NCBI GenBank assembly: GCA_009785595.1
Contig: WQVZ01000003.1
Location: 1-57,998 of the forward strand
Origin: Defluviitaleaceae bacterium
GTDB taxonomy: Bacteria > Bacillota > Clostridia > Lachnospirales > WRAX01
Direction of reading: 5' to 3'
Length of the DNA stretch: 57,998 bases
The notes beneath the pieces were generated by a model. That model made no database searches and had not been told where the DNA came from. It worked only from the letters and a program-made list of their open reading frames with translations. The position numbers were made by a program, and so were the translations under genes. Shown piece after piece: positions 40,673 through 50,261 of the stretch. Every line of letters starts with the position of its first letter. The first letter of the stretch is position 1.

Positions 40673-41080
40673 TTACCACTTGGCCTTGATGAGTATTTTG
40701 TAAAACTTAACATCAGTGTTTTTGTAGCCGCCTTTGTTTAAAAAGCTGGGTGGGTGGTATTTGCTAACAGTTTTGTTGAAGTACAGCAAACTAATATCTA
40801 GCTTCTTAAAACCCGCTCCTTCCAGGTCTTTTCTTACTTCCGCTGCTACTTTTTCGGCTACATCTCGGTGTTCTGTCGCGTAAACATCATAATTGCAAAC
40901 AGCTTCGTGAGAGATTTTTCTTTCGCCGTTGTGTCGCGCAGCGCGTTCGCACTGCACTTTAAAATCTGTGATTATATCATCCTTAACATAAGAAATCCTC
41001 TCAAGTTCACTTGCATATGCGTTTTCGGCCGCTTGTTTTTCTTTTTCGGGTATGCCTCTCAAATCATCGCCAAAACTCAT
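40673..41080 (-). CDS. hypothetical 135-residue protein
   Basis: Starts MSFGDDLRGIPEKEKQAAEN and is rich in charged residues and alanine; the C-terminal part (AGFKKLDISLLYFNKTV) could be a beta strand region. No family recognised. GGAGGTG lies 9 bases before the ATG at 41080. Weak leads: the spacing of charged helices suggests a small cytoplasmic binding protein. It is a single gene with its own promoter. Confidence 0.55.
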   Translation of the reverse strand: MSFGDDLRGIPEKEKQAAENAYASELERISYVKDDIITDFKVQCERAARHNGERKISHEAVCNYDVYATEHRDVAEKVAAEVRKDLEGAGFKKLDISLLYFNKTVSKYHPPSFLNKGGYKNTDVKFYKILIKAKW

Positions 41081-41135
41081 CCCAAATACACCTCCATACC
41101 TATTAGGCATCGTTGTTATTAGTTTTCCGTGAATC

Positions 41136-41164
41136 ATAATATCACAGCGGGTGCAAATTGTAAA
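41136..41164 (-). promoter_or_regulatory. promoter of the 41080 gene
   Basis: Minus strand: TTTACA, 17-base spacer, TATTAT; shares the CCCGCTGTGATAT core with the promoter at 40624-40652. Confidence 0.65.
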
Positions 41165-41198
41165 CAAATTTGTCGGAAAATTGTAACATTTACTTAAT

Positions 41199-41227
41199 TT
41201 GAAATATTAGGTCGAATGGTATATAAT
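41199..41227 (+). promoter_or_regulatory. SigA-type promoter of ispE
   Basis: TTGAAA at 41199, 17-base spacer, perfect TATAAT at 41222. Transcription would begin near 41234, directly before the DnaA-box-like cluster. Confidence 0.75.
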
Positions 41228-41242
41228 GGGTGTGAAAAACTC

Positions 41243-41273
41243 GGTGGATAACATGTGGACAATTTGTGGAAAA
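41243..41273. promoter_or_regulatory. three DnaA-box-like 9-mers at 11-base spacing
   Basis: GGTGGATAA (41243), TGTGGACAA (41254), TGTGGAAAA (41265). The third fits the DnaA consensus TTWTNCACA when read on the other strand; the others differ by one base. TGTGAAAAA at 41231 may be a fourth, weaker unit. All face the same way, one helical turn apart. Confidence 0.55.
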
Positions 41274-41289
41274 CTTTTTTGGGAGGATT

Positions 41290-42168
41290 ATGAATCAGAT
41301 TTACATAAAAGGGCGGGCAAAAATAAATCTGGCGCTGGACATTGTCGGCAAGCGTGATGATGGGTACCATCAGCTTTCTACCATCATGCAGACGATGACT
41401 CTTTGCGACAGCCTGCTTATTAAAAAAATACAAAAGCCCGATTATCTAAAAGTGATAAGTAACTTGCCGTGGCTGCCCAACGATCAGCGCAACCTGGCGT
41501 GGCAAGCGGCGCGCTATCTTATTGACCGTTTTGCCATACCAGATGGTATTTTTATCAGCATAAACAAGGCCATACCGGCATCGGCCGGGCTTGGCGGTGG
41601 CAGTGCCGATTGTGCGGCAACCCTGCTGGGCATACGCAATTTGTTTGGTTTGCCTATAAGCAACGAGGAAATTACAGAACTGTCCGTGCGCTTTGGCGCA
41701 GATGTGCCTTTTTGTGTAATGCAGGGCTGTGCCCATGCCGGTGGCATCGGCGAGGAGCTATCACCCCTGCCGCCCCTGCCGCCAATGTATGTTTTGCTGG
41801 TAAAACCTAATGTAATTGTATCTACCGAAGATGTATTTAAGCGATATGACCCGGAGAAGGTAGCGGCCCGTCCGGATGTGGATAAAGTTATCCACAATAT
41901 ACACAAAGGCAACCTGGCGGGAATTTGCGAAAATATTGCCAATGTGCTGGAAAGTGTGAGTGCCGTCAGATATCCTATTATAGATGACATAAAGGCTGTG
42001 ATGACTGAAAATGGGGCATTGACGGCGATGATGACTGGTTCCGGCCCTACGGTTTTTGGTATTTTTAAAACCAGGAAGGCAGCCCGGGGCGCGGCGGATG
42101 CGGTAAAGGCAACATATCCGCGTATTAATGAGATTTTTGTGACAAAGCCGTATTACCCCAAGAAATAG
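41290..42168 (+). CDS. ispE: 4-diphosphocytidyl-2-C-methyl-D-erythritol kinase
   Basis: A GHMP kinase of the MEP isoprenoid pathway. Of 292 residues with the three GHMP motifs: KGRAKINLALDIVGKRDDGYH at the start, PASAGLGGGSADCAATL near residue 100, and AMMTGSGPTVFGIF near residue 245. The start at 41290 has GGGAGG five bases upstream; an earlier start at 41266 falls in the DnaA-like cluster and is rejected. The gene has its own promoter. Two more perfect DnaA boxes lie in its body. Confidence 0.95.
   Translation: MNQIYIKGRAKINLALDIVGKRDDGYHQLSTIMQTMTLCDSLLIKKIQKPDYLKVISNLPWLPNDQRNLAWQAARYLIDRFAIPDGIFISINKAIPASAGLGGGSADCAATLLGIRNLFGLPISNEEITELSVRFGADVPFCVMQGCAHAGGIGEELSPLPPLPPMYVLLVKPNVIVSTEDVFKRYDPEKVAARPDVDKVIHNIHKGNLAGICENIANVLESVSAVRYPIIDDIKAVMTENGALTAMMTGSGPTVFGIFKTRKAARGAADAVKATYPRINEIFVTKPYYPKK
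41877..41896. promoter_or_regulatory. inverted pair of perfect DnaA boxes inside ispE
   Basis: TGTGGATAA (41877-41885) and TTATCCACA (41888-41896), separated by two bases. Both match the Escherichia/Bacillus DnaA box exactly. They overlap codons for DVDKVIHNI, so coding alone could explain part of them. Confidence 0.5.
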
Positions 42169-42179
42169 GGGGGATATCG

Positions 42180-42638
42180 TTGAAATATTGGTTTAAAGTT
42201 GCGGCAATATTTATTGGTTTATTGGCGGCGTTGTTTATGATATTTTGGGGCATAGGCCGTATGATACCAGACCCTGTGATGTTGCCATACGACAATCTTG
42301 CCCACGAAGTACACGCACAAATTGAAGTTGATGGATATATAAATTTCGATGATATTGCGAATTTTGCATGGGATGCGCTGCTTGTCATTGCACCTTACTC
42401 TAATTTTGATATGGTGTTCCGCCATCACAACATTGCATGGATACCGACCTATATAGGTCCTGCTGCAAATGTGAAGTTAATATTTTTGATAGATAATGAA
42501 ATTGTACATCATTCGAGCATTGCCACGGAAACATGGAATTTTTCCAGGGCAAGTGGGCTGTATGCCAGGGGCGACACAGTATTTGTGAACACAGATGTTG
42601 GCTTTGGCCGAACTTATATGGAACACAAAGAAAATTGA
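42180..42638 (+). CDS. hypothetical membrane-anchored protein
   Basis: Of 152 residues: one N-terminal transmembrane helix (VAAIFIGLLAALFMIFWGIG) then an extracytoplasmic domain with aromatic and histidine residues. No family recognised. TTG at 42180 is the likely start, with a GGGGGAT site; the context between ispE and the SLH gene fits a surface protein. It begins 11 bases after ispE. Confidence 0.55.
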   Translation: MKYWFKVAAIFIGLLAALFMIFWGIGRMIPDPVMLPYDNLAHEVHAQIEVDGYINFDDIANFAWDALLVIAPYSNFDMVFRHHNIAWIPTYIGPAANVKLIFLIDNEIVHHSSIATETWNFSRASGLYARGDTVFVNTDVGFGRTYMEHKEN

Positions 42639-42672
42639 CATATAAACTAACAAAGAAACCAAGGAGGTTATT

Positions 42673-44619
42673 ATGAAAAAGATTTTTAGGAAAGCGGCCG
42701 CGGCATTGTTGTGCCTGGTATTTGTTTTAGGCGGAGCAGCGCAAGTGCAGGCATCGAATTTTAGGGATGTTGGCCCCGGTCTTAACTGGGCCAGAGAAGC
42801 CATTGACACCGTAAGCGAATTGGGTATAATGATGGGGGATTTGTCTGGCAATTTTAACCCCAACAGTGCCATAGATAAGTTTGAGACGGTGCGTATTTTG
42901 GCTCGTATGTCCGGCTTTGACCCATCTGCGCTTACACCGCAGGAGACGGCATATTACAATGCGGTTTATCAGGCCCGCCGCCCGGTTATTATGGCTGTGG
43001 CCAATAGGTTTAACCGCTGGAATGCCAATGTTAACAGAGAAATTGCGTATTTATTGTACACCGGCGTGCTTACCGCCGCAGATTTGGAAAATTTTGTGGT
43101 AATAGAAGGTGGGGTAGAGCGGCTTAGGGCTCTTTCCCGCGAAGAAGCAGCGGTGTTTTTGGTGCGCTTTATGGGTCGCACCCAAGCCGCCCTTAGCACC
43201 GTAGGCGTGCGAGTTTTTTATGATGACCATCTTATTTCTCCCGGTGCAAAGCCGCATATTTACTATCTGCGTAGCCACGGTATAATGAACGGCGACGACC
43301 GCAATAACGTAAGCCCCCGCGCGGCCACCACAAGGGCCGCCATGGCCATGCTGGTATATGCTACATTAATAGAAGTAGATTCGCCGTTGCTTGGGCTTTC
43401 CGGCTCTGGGGCAGGTGCCCAAATAGACACCGTAAGCGGCACCATTGCCGCTACATATCCTAATTTCCGTTCTATTTTGGTGTCATCTACAAATGCGGCC
43501 AATAACAACCGCATCTTGCCCATAACCAACGCGGCTATTATCACCGTTGGTGGTCTTAATGCCACATTTGGTGACTTACAGCGGGATATGACATTTACCG
43601 CCCAGGTAACAGGCGGCGAAATAATATCCATAGCCGCTCAAACCGCTGCCGCTGGTACAACACCACCCACGAACAATAATGATGTGCCCGCCAGAACATT
43701 AGACGGCGTGGTGGCCCGTGTAAACAACAACAATAATACCGTTGGCATAGAAATACGTGTACTTAACCCCCGCGGCGAGATTATTACCCGCGTGGAAGAC
43801 TATGCCATAACAGGCTCTACTTCCATCAGCCGTGCCGGTGTTGCCACAAACCAGGCCAATATTGCTGTGGGTGATTTGGCTGTGGCCGTGGTGCGGGGCG
43901 GAAATATAGAAAGTTTGGAGCTGGAAGAGCGTTTTAGGCAAGTATCCGGCACCTTGGTTGAGAAAAACTTCAGTGCAAGCAGTATTTTCCCCATATTGGT
44001 GGTGGAAGACGCCGCAGGGGTCAACCATAGCTTTAGTGTGGATGGCGACAGTGTTATACGCCGCCAGGGCACCTTCGGCAATATAGCACCAAGGTCGCTG
44101 CGCATAGGCGATGCCATCAATTTACATGCGGAATACGGCCGGATAACAGAAGCCAACGCCAGCGGCACAACATCTGTGGCCGATGTGTTTATCCGCGATA
44201 TATTTATATCCAGCCGGGAGCAAAATCACATTGTGGTGTCCGACACCCTTTACGGCTCACAAGACAGGCGGCATCTTATTATTGATGGTGCTGTGGACAT
44301 GCAAAGCATTACCGCAGGCTCTCGTGTGCGTCTGTGGTTGGATAGCCAGGAAGTGTCTGGCATAACTGTGCTACAGACTGCAACTGCCGACAATTTTTCC
44401 GGACATATCACAAATATAGGCAACCAACAGATAAGCGTACGTGATGCCAACTTTGTAACCCGTCACTTTACCTTTGATAATTCTACGGTGTTTTTTAACT
44501 CAATCACCGGCAGAACTGTTAACATAAACGAGCTTACCATAGGTATGCGCGTGCAGGTGGTTACGGCACCCGCCCAAAACCATCGGGCCGCTTCTGTTAC
44601 TGTTCTTATTAACCAATAG
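42673..44619 (+). CDS. S-layer-homology (SLH) domain surface protein
   Basis: Of 648 residues with a clean Sec signal peptide (KKIFRKAAAALLCLVFVLGG, cleavage after VQA). Residues about 30-230 hold three SLH-type modules (FRDVGPGLNWAREAIDTVSELG; a second near NREIAYLLYTGVL; IYYLRSHGIMNGDDRNNVSP), which attach proteins to cell wall polymers. The remainder is beta-rich with threonine and glycine linkers and no recognised domain. AAGGAGG precedes the ATG. It is likely an S-layer-associated or outer structural protein. Confidence 0.82.
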   Translation: MKKIFRKAAAALLCLVFVLGGAAQVQASNFRDVGPGLNWAREAIDTVSELGIMMGDLSGNFNPNSAIDKFETVRILARMSGFDPSALTPQETAYYNAVYQARRPVIMAVANRFNRWNANVNREIAYLLYTGVLTAADLENFVVIEGGVERLRALSREEAAVFLVRFMGRTQAALSTVGVRVFYDDHLISPGAKPHIYYLRSHGIMNGDDRNNVSPRAATTRAAMAMLVYATLIEVDSPLLGLSGSGAGAQIDTVSGTIAATYPNFRSILVSSTNAANNNRILPITNAAIITVGGLNATFGDLQRDMTFTAQVTGGEIISIAAQTAAAGTTPPTNNNDVPARTLDGVVARVNNNNNTVGIEIRVLNPRGEIITRVEDYAITGSTSISRAGVATNQANIAVGDLAVAVVRGGNIESLELEERFRQVSGTLVEKNFSASSIFPILVVEDAAGVNHSFSVDGDSVIRRQGTFGNIAPRSLRIGDAINLHAEYGRITEANASGTTSVADVFIRDIFISSREQNHIVVSDTLYGSQDRRHLIIDGAVDMQSITAGSRVRLWLDSQEVSGITVLQTATADNFSGHITNIGNQQISVRDANFVTRHFTFDNSTVFFNSITGRTVNINELTIGMRVQVVTAPAQNHRAASVTVLINQ

Positions 44620-44628
44620 TTAAATATA

Positions 44629-44664
44629 GCGCACGGGCGGCCATAGGTTGCTCGTGCGCTTGTT
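44629..44664 (+). terminator. Terminator after the SLH gene
   Basis: GCGCACGGGC and GCTCGTGCGC form a 10-bp stem with one G-U pair around an 11-base loop, followed by TTGTTC. Confidence 0.6.
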
Positions 44665-44686
44665 CATATGGATGGAGGTGAGAGCC

Positions 44687-45664
44687 ATGGAAAGACACAA
44701 CAGCACCAATAACAGCCGAGGGAACGCCCGGTATCAACGCGGGTCCGCCAGACCACCGGCCAGACCACCTGCAAGACAGCCGCGCCCGCCCGTCAGACCG
44801 CCTTCAAAACCTCCTGCCAGGAAATACCGGCGCAAACGGCGTGCCAGAAGGGACTACACCTTAATGCTTCTGGATTTTTTTGGGCGCATGGGCAATGCTG
44901 TAAAGCGAGCGTTTAAACACTTTAAAACCACTAAATATTTCCGCCCTGCGGCCATGGCTTGCGCCGCCATTTTGGCTGTTGTTATGTTTATCGGCCTGTT
45001 TAACCTGCTTACCCGGCCCAATGCCCTGGAAGTGTATGTTAATGACCAGCAAATAGGCATTGTGCGTCAAGAAGGGCGGCACATAGACGGGGACTATATC
45101 CTGCGTCACGCCACGGCTCGTCTTAGGGGCCAGCTGGACACCGAAATACAATTTGCTGACGAAATTATTGCAAATCCCGCCAGAATAGGCAGCAGTGTGG
45201 TTGCTGTCACCTTCGACAACTTGATAACCGAACTGATAAATGTTCTGGATTATTACATATACGCCGGCATAATTACTGTGGATGGAGTGGAAATGGCGGC
45301 CTTATCTTCTGCCTACAATGCACAGGGGGTTCTTGACGACGTGGCCTACCATCTTGGCCAAGACCCGGACATAGACCACAGCTTTGCCGAAGAAGTGACC
45401 ATAACGCGGAGATACATCCACCACAGCGGCCTTGACACCCACCAGTACGCCATGGATACCCTAACAACCTACCGTAATGTATATGAAACGCACACGGTGC
45501 GCCAAGGGGATAACCTCTCCTTAATTGCATACAGGGCCGGTATGACACTTGCCGCCTTGTTGGCCAATAACCCCAATGTCAACCCCGATACCATCTTGCG
45601 AGAAGGCGACCGATTGCATATAATCCGCTCTGTGCCTGCGCTTTCCCTGGCTAATGAAGAATAG
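44687..45664 (+). CDS. LysM-domain membrane protein with basic proline-rich N-terminus
   Basis: Of about 325 residues. The first 60 are arginine- and proline-rich (ARPPARPPARQPRPPVRPP), then one transmembrane helix near residue 100 (MACAAILAVVMFIGLFNLL), an extracellular domain, and a C-terminal LysM (YETHTVRQGDNLSLIAYRAG) that binds peptidoglycan. The type II membrane orientation fits a wall-binding factor. ATG 44687 is supported by GGAGG; an upstream ATG lies in the terminator region. Confidence 0.8.
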   Translation: MERHNSTNNSRGNARYQRGSARPPARPPARQPRPPVRPPSKPPARKYRRKRRARRDYTLMLLDFFGRMGNAVKRAFKHFKTTKYFRPAAMACAAILAVVMFIGLFNLLTRPNALEVYVNDQQIGIVRQEGRHIDGDYILRHATARLRGQLDTEIQFADEIIANPARIGSSVVAVTFDNLITELINVLDYYIYAGIITVDGVEMAALSSAYNAQGVLDDVAYHLGQDPDIDHSFAEEVTITRRYIHHSGLDTHQYAMDTLTTYRNVYETHTVRQGDNLSLIAYRAGMTLAALLANNPNVNPDTILREGDRLHIIRSVPALSLANEE

Positions 45665-45687
45665 CTACGCCATTGCAAATTTTTTTC

Positions 45688-45717
45688 TTGACAAATATAA
45701 CCGCCATGATATATAAT
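45688..45717 (+). promoter_or_regulatory. SigA-type promoter of tRNA-Leu
   Basis: Perfect TTGACA at 45688 and TATAAT at 45712, with an 18-base spacer, 36 bases before the tRNA. Confidence 0.75.
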
Positions 45718-45752
45718 ATCTCTTGGTGTTGACGCACCACCATATATCCAAT

Positions 45753-45835
45753 GCAGTCGTGGCGGAACTGGTATACGCGCAAGACTAAGGATCTTGTGGG
45801 CCTAGCCCGTGCAGGTTCAAGTCCTGTCGGCTGCA
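45753..45835 (+). tRNA. tRNA-Leu (anticodon AAG)
   Basis: An 83-base class II tRNA: acceptor stem GCAGTCG/CGGCTGC, anticodon loop CTAAGGA giving AAG, and a long variable arm. The T arm reads CAGGTTCAAGTCCTG. CCA is not encoded. The position-34 adenosine would be deaminated to inosine. Confidence 0.88.
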
Positions 45836-45841
45836 TCCTTT

Positions 45842-45888
45842 AATCCATGGGTTTTCTGGACTGTCAGAAAGCCCATGGATTTTTTTGT
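45842..45888 (+). terminator. Terminator of tRNA-Leu
   Basis: AATCCATGGG pairs with CCCATGGATT across a 20-base loop, followed by a long T run. Confidence 0.85.
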
Positions 45889-45943
45889 TATCCTCATTTC
45901 TAACGGACCGAAATTTTTAGCATTCAATTATTTATAGCAATTC

Positions 45944-45979
45944 AAAAGCCCGCGCGTCTTTTGCGATGCGGGCTTTTTT
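45944..45979 (-). terminator. Terminator of the collagen-like gene (also active on the plus strand)
   Basis: AAAAGCCCGC and GCGGGCTTTTTT enclose a loop of 14 bases; a strong stem-loop near the 3' end of the 46002-50258 gene. Confidence 0.8.
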
Positions 45980-46001
45980 ATTATTGGCGCTGTGCGCTAT
46001 T

Positions 46002-49000
46002 TTAAATTGTGGGTACCGAACCCAGTGTTGTATAAGGCATCATACCATTTGGGCCGGAGGTTAGACTGTTTGCATCTGTGCCCAAAATTGCTCCGCTTGT
46101 GTTAACGATTAATCCACCTGCGGTAAAATTTTTTCTGTCAAAGACGACAAGGTTTGCTCCGTTCCATGTAACAATGGAGCCACTATACGACAATGCACCA
46201 AAATCATTATTTGTGCCGCTCATCAAATATATATCAATTTGTGACCCATAATCTGTATAAAGCATATATTGCTTGTTGCTTATTAAGCAATTGTGGACTA
46301 ATATAACCCTTGAATAAGTGGCAAACATAAAACGATTATTGGTTGTTGTCTTTGTTCCGGCAGTGGAACTGCAACGAAATATATAAATTCGTCCGCAGTT
46401 GCAAAATTGGATGTTAAAATTGTAAGCAGAGGTAGATGTTGTTCGAAAACCGCGTATATCAATGCGCAAAATAGCACAGTTGATTATTGAGAAACTGTTG
46501 ATATTGTGTGTGCCTTGGTTTTCGTCTGTTCCGCCGTTTATGATCAGCATCCCGGCTCCGTAAAACCCGGCAATTGTAATGTCGCTCGTTATTGTCCCTG
46601 GTAATACGTTAAAGGTTATGATGCCGGTAAGCCATTTGCCAAGGCTGTTAATTTCCTTTTGCAAATCTGCCAGCGCGACGGTTTTTGTCACCGATGGTTG
46701 GGCGACCATAACATTTGAGCCTACCGGAAGATATACCTGCGCTGAAGTTCCTGTAGATATAAATGTATCCCATTCATGGCCTGTGTAGGCTAACATATCG
46801 TCATTGTGTATTGTAGCACCGCTGCGCGCAAAAAATATGGTACCATTGTTTTCGCCGCCCGTTCTCCAGCTAAAAATTCTTATTTCGGCGTTTTCCGTAG
46901 CTTGAACAACATAACGCTTGTTGCTCATCAAATTTCCGCTTATCCATACAGTGGATAGACGTGCGCGATAACCGTCCTGCGTTTTATTTCCAGATGTGGA
47001 CTGACAGTTAATGACATTTATACAGCGACAGGTGTTGTAATTAAAGTCAAAGGATAGCGCTGTTTCTGAGGTGCAGTTGAACCCCCTAACCTCGATATGA
47101 AGAACATGGTTATTGAGAAGTATCATGTTAGAAATGTTGTGGTCTGTGGCAAAGCTACCCGTGCCACGGAAATACATAGCACCGGGGCCTGCAAAGCCGG
47201 TAATTGTTATTGGTGTAGTGATTGTACCCGGCAAAACATTGAAGTATATAAAACCCGCAATGTACTTGGGTAGGTTGTTTATTTCTTTTTGCAAATCAGC
47301 AAGGGCTACGGTTTTGGTCATTCCGTTTTGGGCAGAGAAGTTGCCTTCAATCAATTGTGAACCTGCAGCAACCAAACGATAGCTGTCATGCTCGGGTATA
47401 ATGGCCGTAGCCGAGCCATGGTCTGCAACCATTAAGGATGCGCCTTGCTCTGTTCTGTAAAGGACATTGTTTGATATACCACCGCGCCAACCATAAACAC
47501 GCACTGTAGAATCTGTGCTTACATGCAGGGCATATCGTTTGTGGCTTACTATAGAATTATGCACAATACCGGGCTTTGATCTTTCAAACCTAAAGCCGTC
47601 ATTTTGGCTTGTTGCCTTGTTTCCTCCAACTATTTGGCAATAGGTAAATTGCAGCATGGCTGTGCAATTGTTTCTCAACGCATAGAAACCGGGTGCGTCA
47701 ACGGCGTTGGCTTGAAAGCCAATAACGCTAATGATGTTGCAGCTACAATCTTGAACCATAACACTGTGAACCTGATGCGTAGATGCAGGTGCCATAATAC
47801 CGGACGTAATCATCAAAGCACCAGGGCCTGTAAAATAACAGATATAGATGGTATCTGCGATAATACCCGGCTCGACAGTTATTTGGTAATTGTGTTCAAG
47901 ATACTTTGGCAGCCCGTCAATAGTTTCTTGCAAATCCTCAATTGTGCAAAATATTTCCTCGTTGTTTGTAATCGGGTCAATGACGTCCGATAAACGCTGC
48001 CCACCCAGCGTCCATGTGCGCTCAGGGTCTTTATAATCCGGGTTTTTAAGCTGGTCGCCAACGAAAAAGTCACCGACAGATACCACGCGGCCTATTCGGT
48101 TATTTGTTTCAATTTGGTCATCCTCTGGGTCTGCAAGCCAGTATTCGCTGTTAATCAACGGCAGGCCGCCTTCGATACCCCTGTCACCCCGGTCGCCTTT
48201 ATCACCTTTATCACCTTTTTGGCCTTGTATGCCTTGTGGCCCTGCGTAGCCTTGCACACCCTGCGGCCCCTGCGGGCCGTCTTCGCCCTGTATGCCTTGT
48301 GGGCCAGTCGGGCCATCGAGCCCGCGCACACCCTGCGGCCCTTGAGGGCCGCCAGGCCCAACAGGCCCCGGTGGTCCTTCCGGCCCATGCATAACAAACA
48401 ATGCCCAATTGTAATCGCCCAATGGGTCTGTTGGCGGGTTGTCGAATATGCCATCATACAAAGCTACGTAGGTGCTGTAAAAATCTTCATAAGTTACAAC
48501 ATCATTTTTATTATAAGTCACGCCCATTTTAAATGTACCCCTGATGGTTAAATCCACAGGCGGGCCTACAGGGCCCATTGGGCCGGGTTGGCCGCCGGGA
48601 CCTTGAGGGCCTTGCCCGCCGGTGGAGCCGGGATTGCCCTGCAAACCCTGTAATCCCTGAATACCCTGTATGCCCTGCTGGCCTCTGGGACCTTCCGGGC
48701 CGATTTCGCCTTGGGGGCCGGCGGGGCCGATTTCGCCCTGTATGCCCTGGGGTCCGCCGGTACCCACGGGCCCTGCATGTCCTCGTGGACCTTCCGGGCC
48801 TTCCGGGCCAACTTCACCTTGCGGGCCTGGAGGACCTTCCGGGCCTTCCGGACCGCGAACACCTGAGGGGCCGGCGGGGCCTATCATGCCCTGTATACCT
48901 GCCGGGCCAGCAATGCCTTGGGGGCCTACAGGGCCTTGAATTGTAAACAACGCCCAATTGGTGTCGCCAAATTGATTGGACGGCGGCACGGTAACATTGT

Positions 49001-50258
49001 CAATCAATGCCACATATGAATTGTTGTTATAGTAAATTGCGTCACTTCTGTTATAGGTGTATCCAGAGACAAACTGCCCGCGGATATTAAGGCTTGCCGG
49101 AGGACCTGCCGGACCTGCCGGACCTATTTGTCCGGGAGAGCCTTCGGGGCCTACGGAGCCTTGCGGGCCTTGCGGGCCTTGCTGCCCTTGGAATCCTTGT
49201 GGGCCAAGCGGACCCTGTAGTCCTGTGTCACCCTTGGGACCGACGGGGCCTTCCGGGCCTTCCGGGCCTGTGATGTTTCCTGCATTTTGCCAATCTTGGA
49301 TGTTTGCGCTCCAAACATATAGCTCTCCCGCAACCAAGTATGCATCGCCGATACTGCCTATTAAATGTGCATCAATAAACTCTTGAAGGGTTTCAAAGGA
49401 GCCTAGTACCCTTACGCTTGTTCCATCCTGTCCATCCTTGCCTGAAGGGCCCTGTTGGCCGGTTTCGCCCTGGGGTCCTTCAGGGCCTTGTGGCCCTGGG
49501 TCGCCTTGTGGCCCAGGTCTGCCCTGGGGTCCTTCAGGGCCTGTGGGGCCGGGGTCGCCATCTCTGCCAATTACACCATCTTGCCCGGGAATACCTGCGG
49601 GACCTTGGGGCCCTGTAGGACCGGCCTCGCCGGGCGGGCCCTGTATCCTTCCGGCATTAAGCCAGTTGTTTATATCGTCGCTCCATACATATAAATCGCC
49701 CGCAACCATGTAGGCATCACCGGGTACGCCCACCAAACCTGCATCGATAAAGTCTTGCAGGGTTTCAAACGAATCTAATATTCTTACGCCTGTACCGTCC
49801 TTGCCGTCTGCACCCGCGGGACCCGTGGCACCTGTTGCACCGGTAGGCCCTGGGGAACCGCCAGGCCCGGGGGCACCCGCGGGACCTTGCGGACCTTCGG
49901 GACCAGCAGGCCCACGGGGCCCCGGCGGCGCATTGTCAACCTTATATTTCAACGCCGCCGTGGCTTGGATGATATTGTTTTCAAGGGAAAGGAAGGCCTC
50001 ATAATCCACAGTAGATTCGTTGCCCATAACCCGGTCAAAGCGAGTTTCAAACCCGTTTACAAGGTTGTTGGCACCGGTCAGCGATGAATCCATTGCGTTA
50101 AGTGCGCGGTTAATAATTTTTTCGGTTGTGTTTAAAACCGTCCTGTTTCCCTGCGAACCGGTGGAGACAAAATAAGTATTATCGACAGCCGCGCCAAGTA
50201 CTTTGGCCTGGGCCTGCTTGCGTTCTTCGTCAGTCCAGTTTGCCGGTGTATCAGCCAT
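46002..50258 (-). CDS. giant collagen-like protein with repeated inserts and beta-repeat C-terminus
   Basis: 1418 residues. The first 110 are helical with no signal peptide. Five Gly-X-Y collagen blocks lie at about 111-156, 207-279, 331-387, 441-567 and 625-698. They are spaced by two copies of an [26 protein letters not shown] module and two copies of a [18 protein letters not shown] module, the latter like a carbohydrate-binding fold. From about 790 to the end are three related units ([17 protein letters not shown], then [11 protein letters not shown]) that look like a beta-helix. It resembles the BclA-type exosporium filaments or phage tail fibres. No anchor or LPxTG is seen. Confidence 0.75.
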   Translation of the reverse strand: MADTPANWTDEERKQAQAKVLGAAVDNTYFVSTGSQGNRTVLNTTEKIINRALNAMDSSLTGANNLVNGFETRFDRVMGNESTVDYEAFLSLENNIIQATAALKYKVDNAPPGPRGPAGPEGPQGPAGAPGPGGSPGPTGATGATGPAGADGKDGTGVRILDSFETLQDFIDAGLVGVPGDAYMVAGDLYVWSDDINNWLNAGRIQGPPGEAGPTGPQGPAGIPGQDGVIGRDGDPGPTGPEGPQGRPGPQGDPGPQGPEGPQGETGQQGPSGKDGQDGTSVRVLGSFETLQEFIDAHLIGSIGDAYLVAGELYVWSANIQDWQNAGNITGPEGPEGPVGPKGDTGLQGPLGPQGFQGQQGPQGPQGSVGPEGSPGQIGPAGPAGPPASLNIRGQFVSGYTYNRSDAIYYNNNSYVALIDNVTVPPSNQFGDTNWALFTIQGPVGPQGIAGPAGIQGMIGPAGPSGVRGPEGPEGPPGPQGEVGPEGPEGPRGHAGPVGTGGPQGIQGEIGPAGPQGEIGPEGPRGQQGIQGIQGLQGLQGNPGSTGGQGPQGPGGQPGPMGPVGPPVDLTIRGTFKMGVTYNKNDVVTYEDFYSTYVALYDGIFDNPPTDPLGDYNWALFVMHGPEGPPGPVGPGGPQGPQGVRGLDGPTGPQGIQGEDGPQGPQGVQGYAGPQGIQGQKGDKGDKGDRGDRGIEGGLPLINSEYWLADPEDDQIETNNRIGRVVSVGDFFVGDQLKNPDYKDPERTWTLGGQRLSDVIDPITNNEEIFCTIEDLQETIDGLPKYLEHNYQITVEPGIIADTIYICYFTGPGALMITSGIMAPASTHQVHSVMVQDCSCNIISVIGFQANAVDAPGFYALRNNCTAMLQFTYCQIVGGNKATSQNDGFRFERSKPGIVHNSIVSHKRYALHVSTDSTVRVYGWRGGISNNVLYRTEQGASLMVADHGSATAIIPEHDSYRLVAAGSQLIEGNFSAQNGMTKTVALADLQKEINNLPKYIAGFIYFNVLPGTITTPITITGFAGPGAMYFRGTGSFATDHNISNMILLNNHVLHIEVRGFNCTSETALSFDFNYNTCRCINVINCQSTSGNKTQDGYRARLSTVWISGNLMSNKRYVVQATENAEIRIFSWRTGGENNGTIFFARSGATIHNDDMLAYTGHEWDTFISTGTSAQVYLPVGSNVMVAQPSVTKTVALADLQKEINSLGKWLTGIITFNVLPGTITSDITIAGFYGAGMLIINGGTDENQGTHNINSFSIINCAILRIDIRGFRTTSTSAYNFNIQFCNCGRIYIFRCSSTAGTKTTTNNRFMFATYSRVILVHNCLISNKQYMLYTDYGSQIDIYLMSGTNNDFGALSYSGSIVTWNGANLVVFDRKNFTAGGLIVNTSGAILGTDANSLTSGPNGMMPYTTLGSVPTI

Positions 50259-50261
50259 GGC

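Noticed and set aside
41231-41273. Replication origin at the DnaA-box cluster
   Set aside because: No dnaA, dnaN or gyrBA order and no AT-rich unwinding region of the usual type adjoin it; a regulatory cluster is more likely.
48578-48946. Long glycine/proline-rich open frames on the plus strand
   Set aside because: They mirror the Gly-X-Y coding of the minus-strand collagen-like gene; no ribosome binding site or family supports them.
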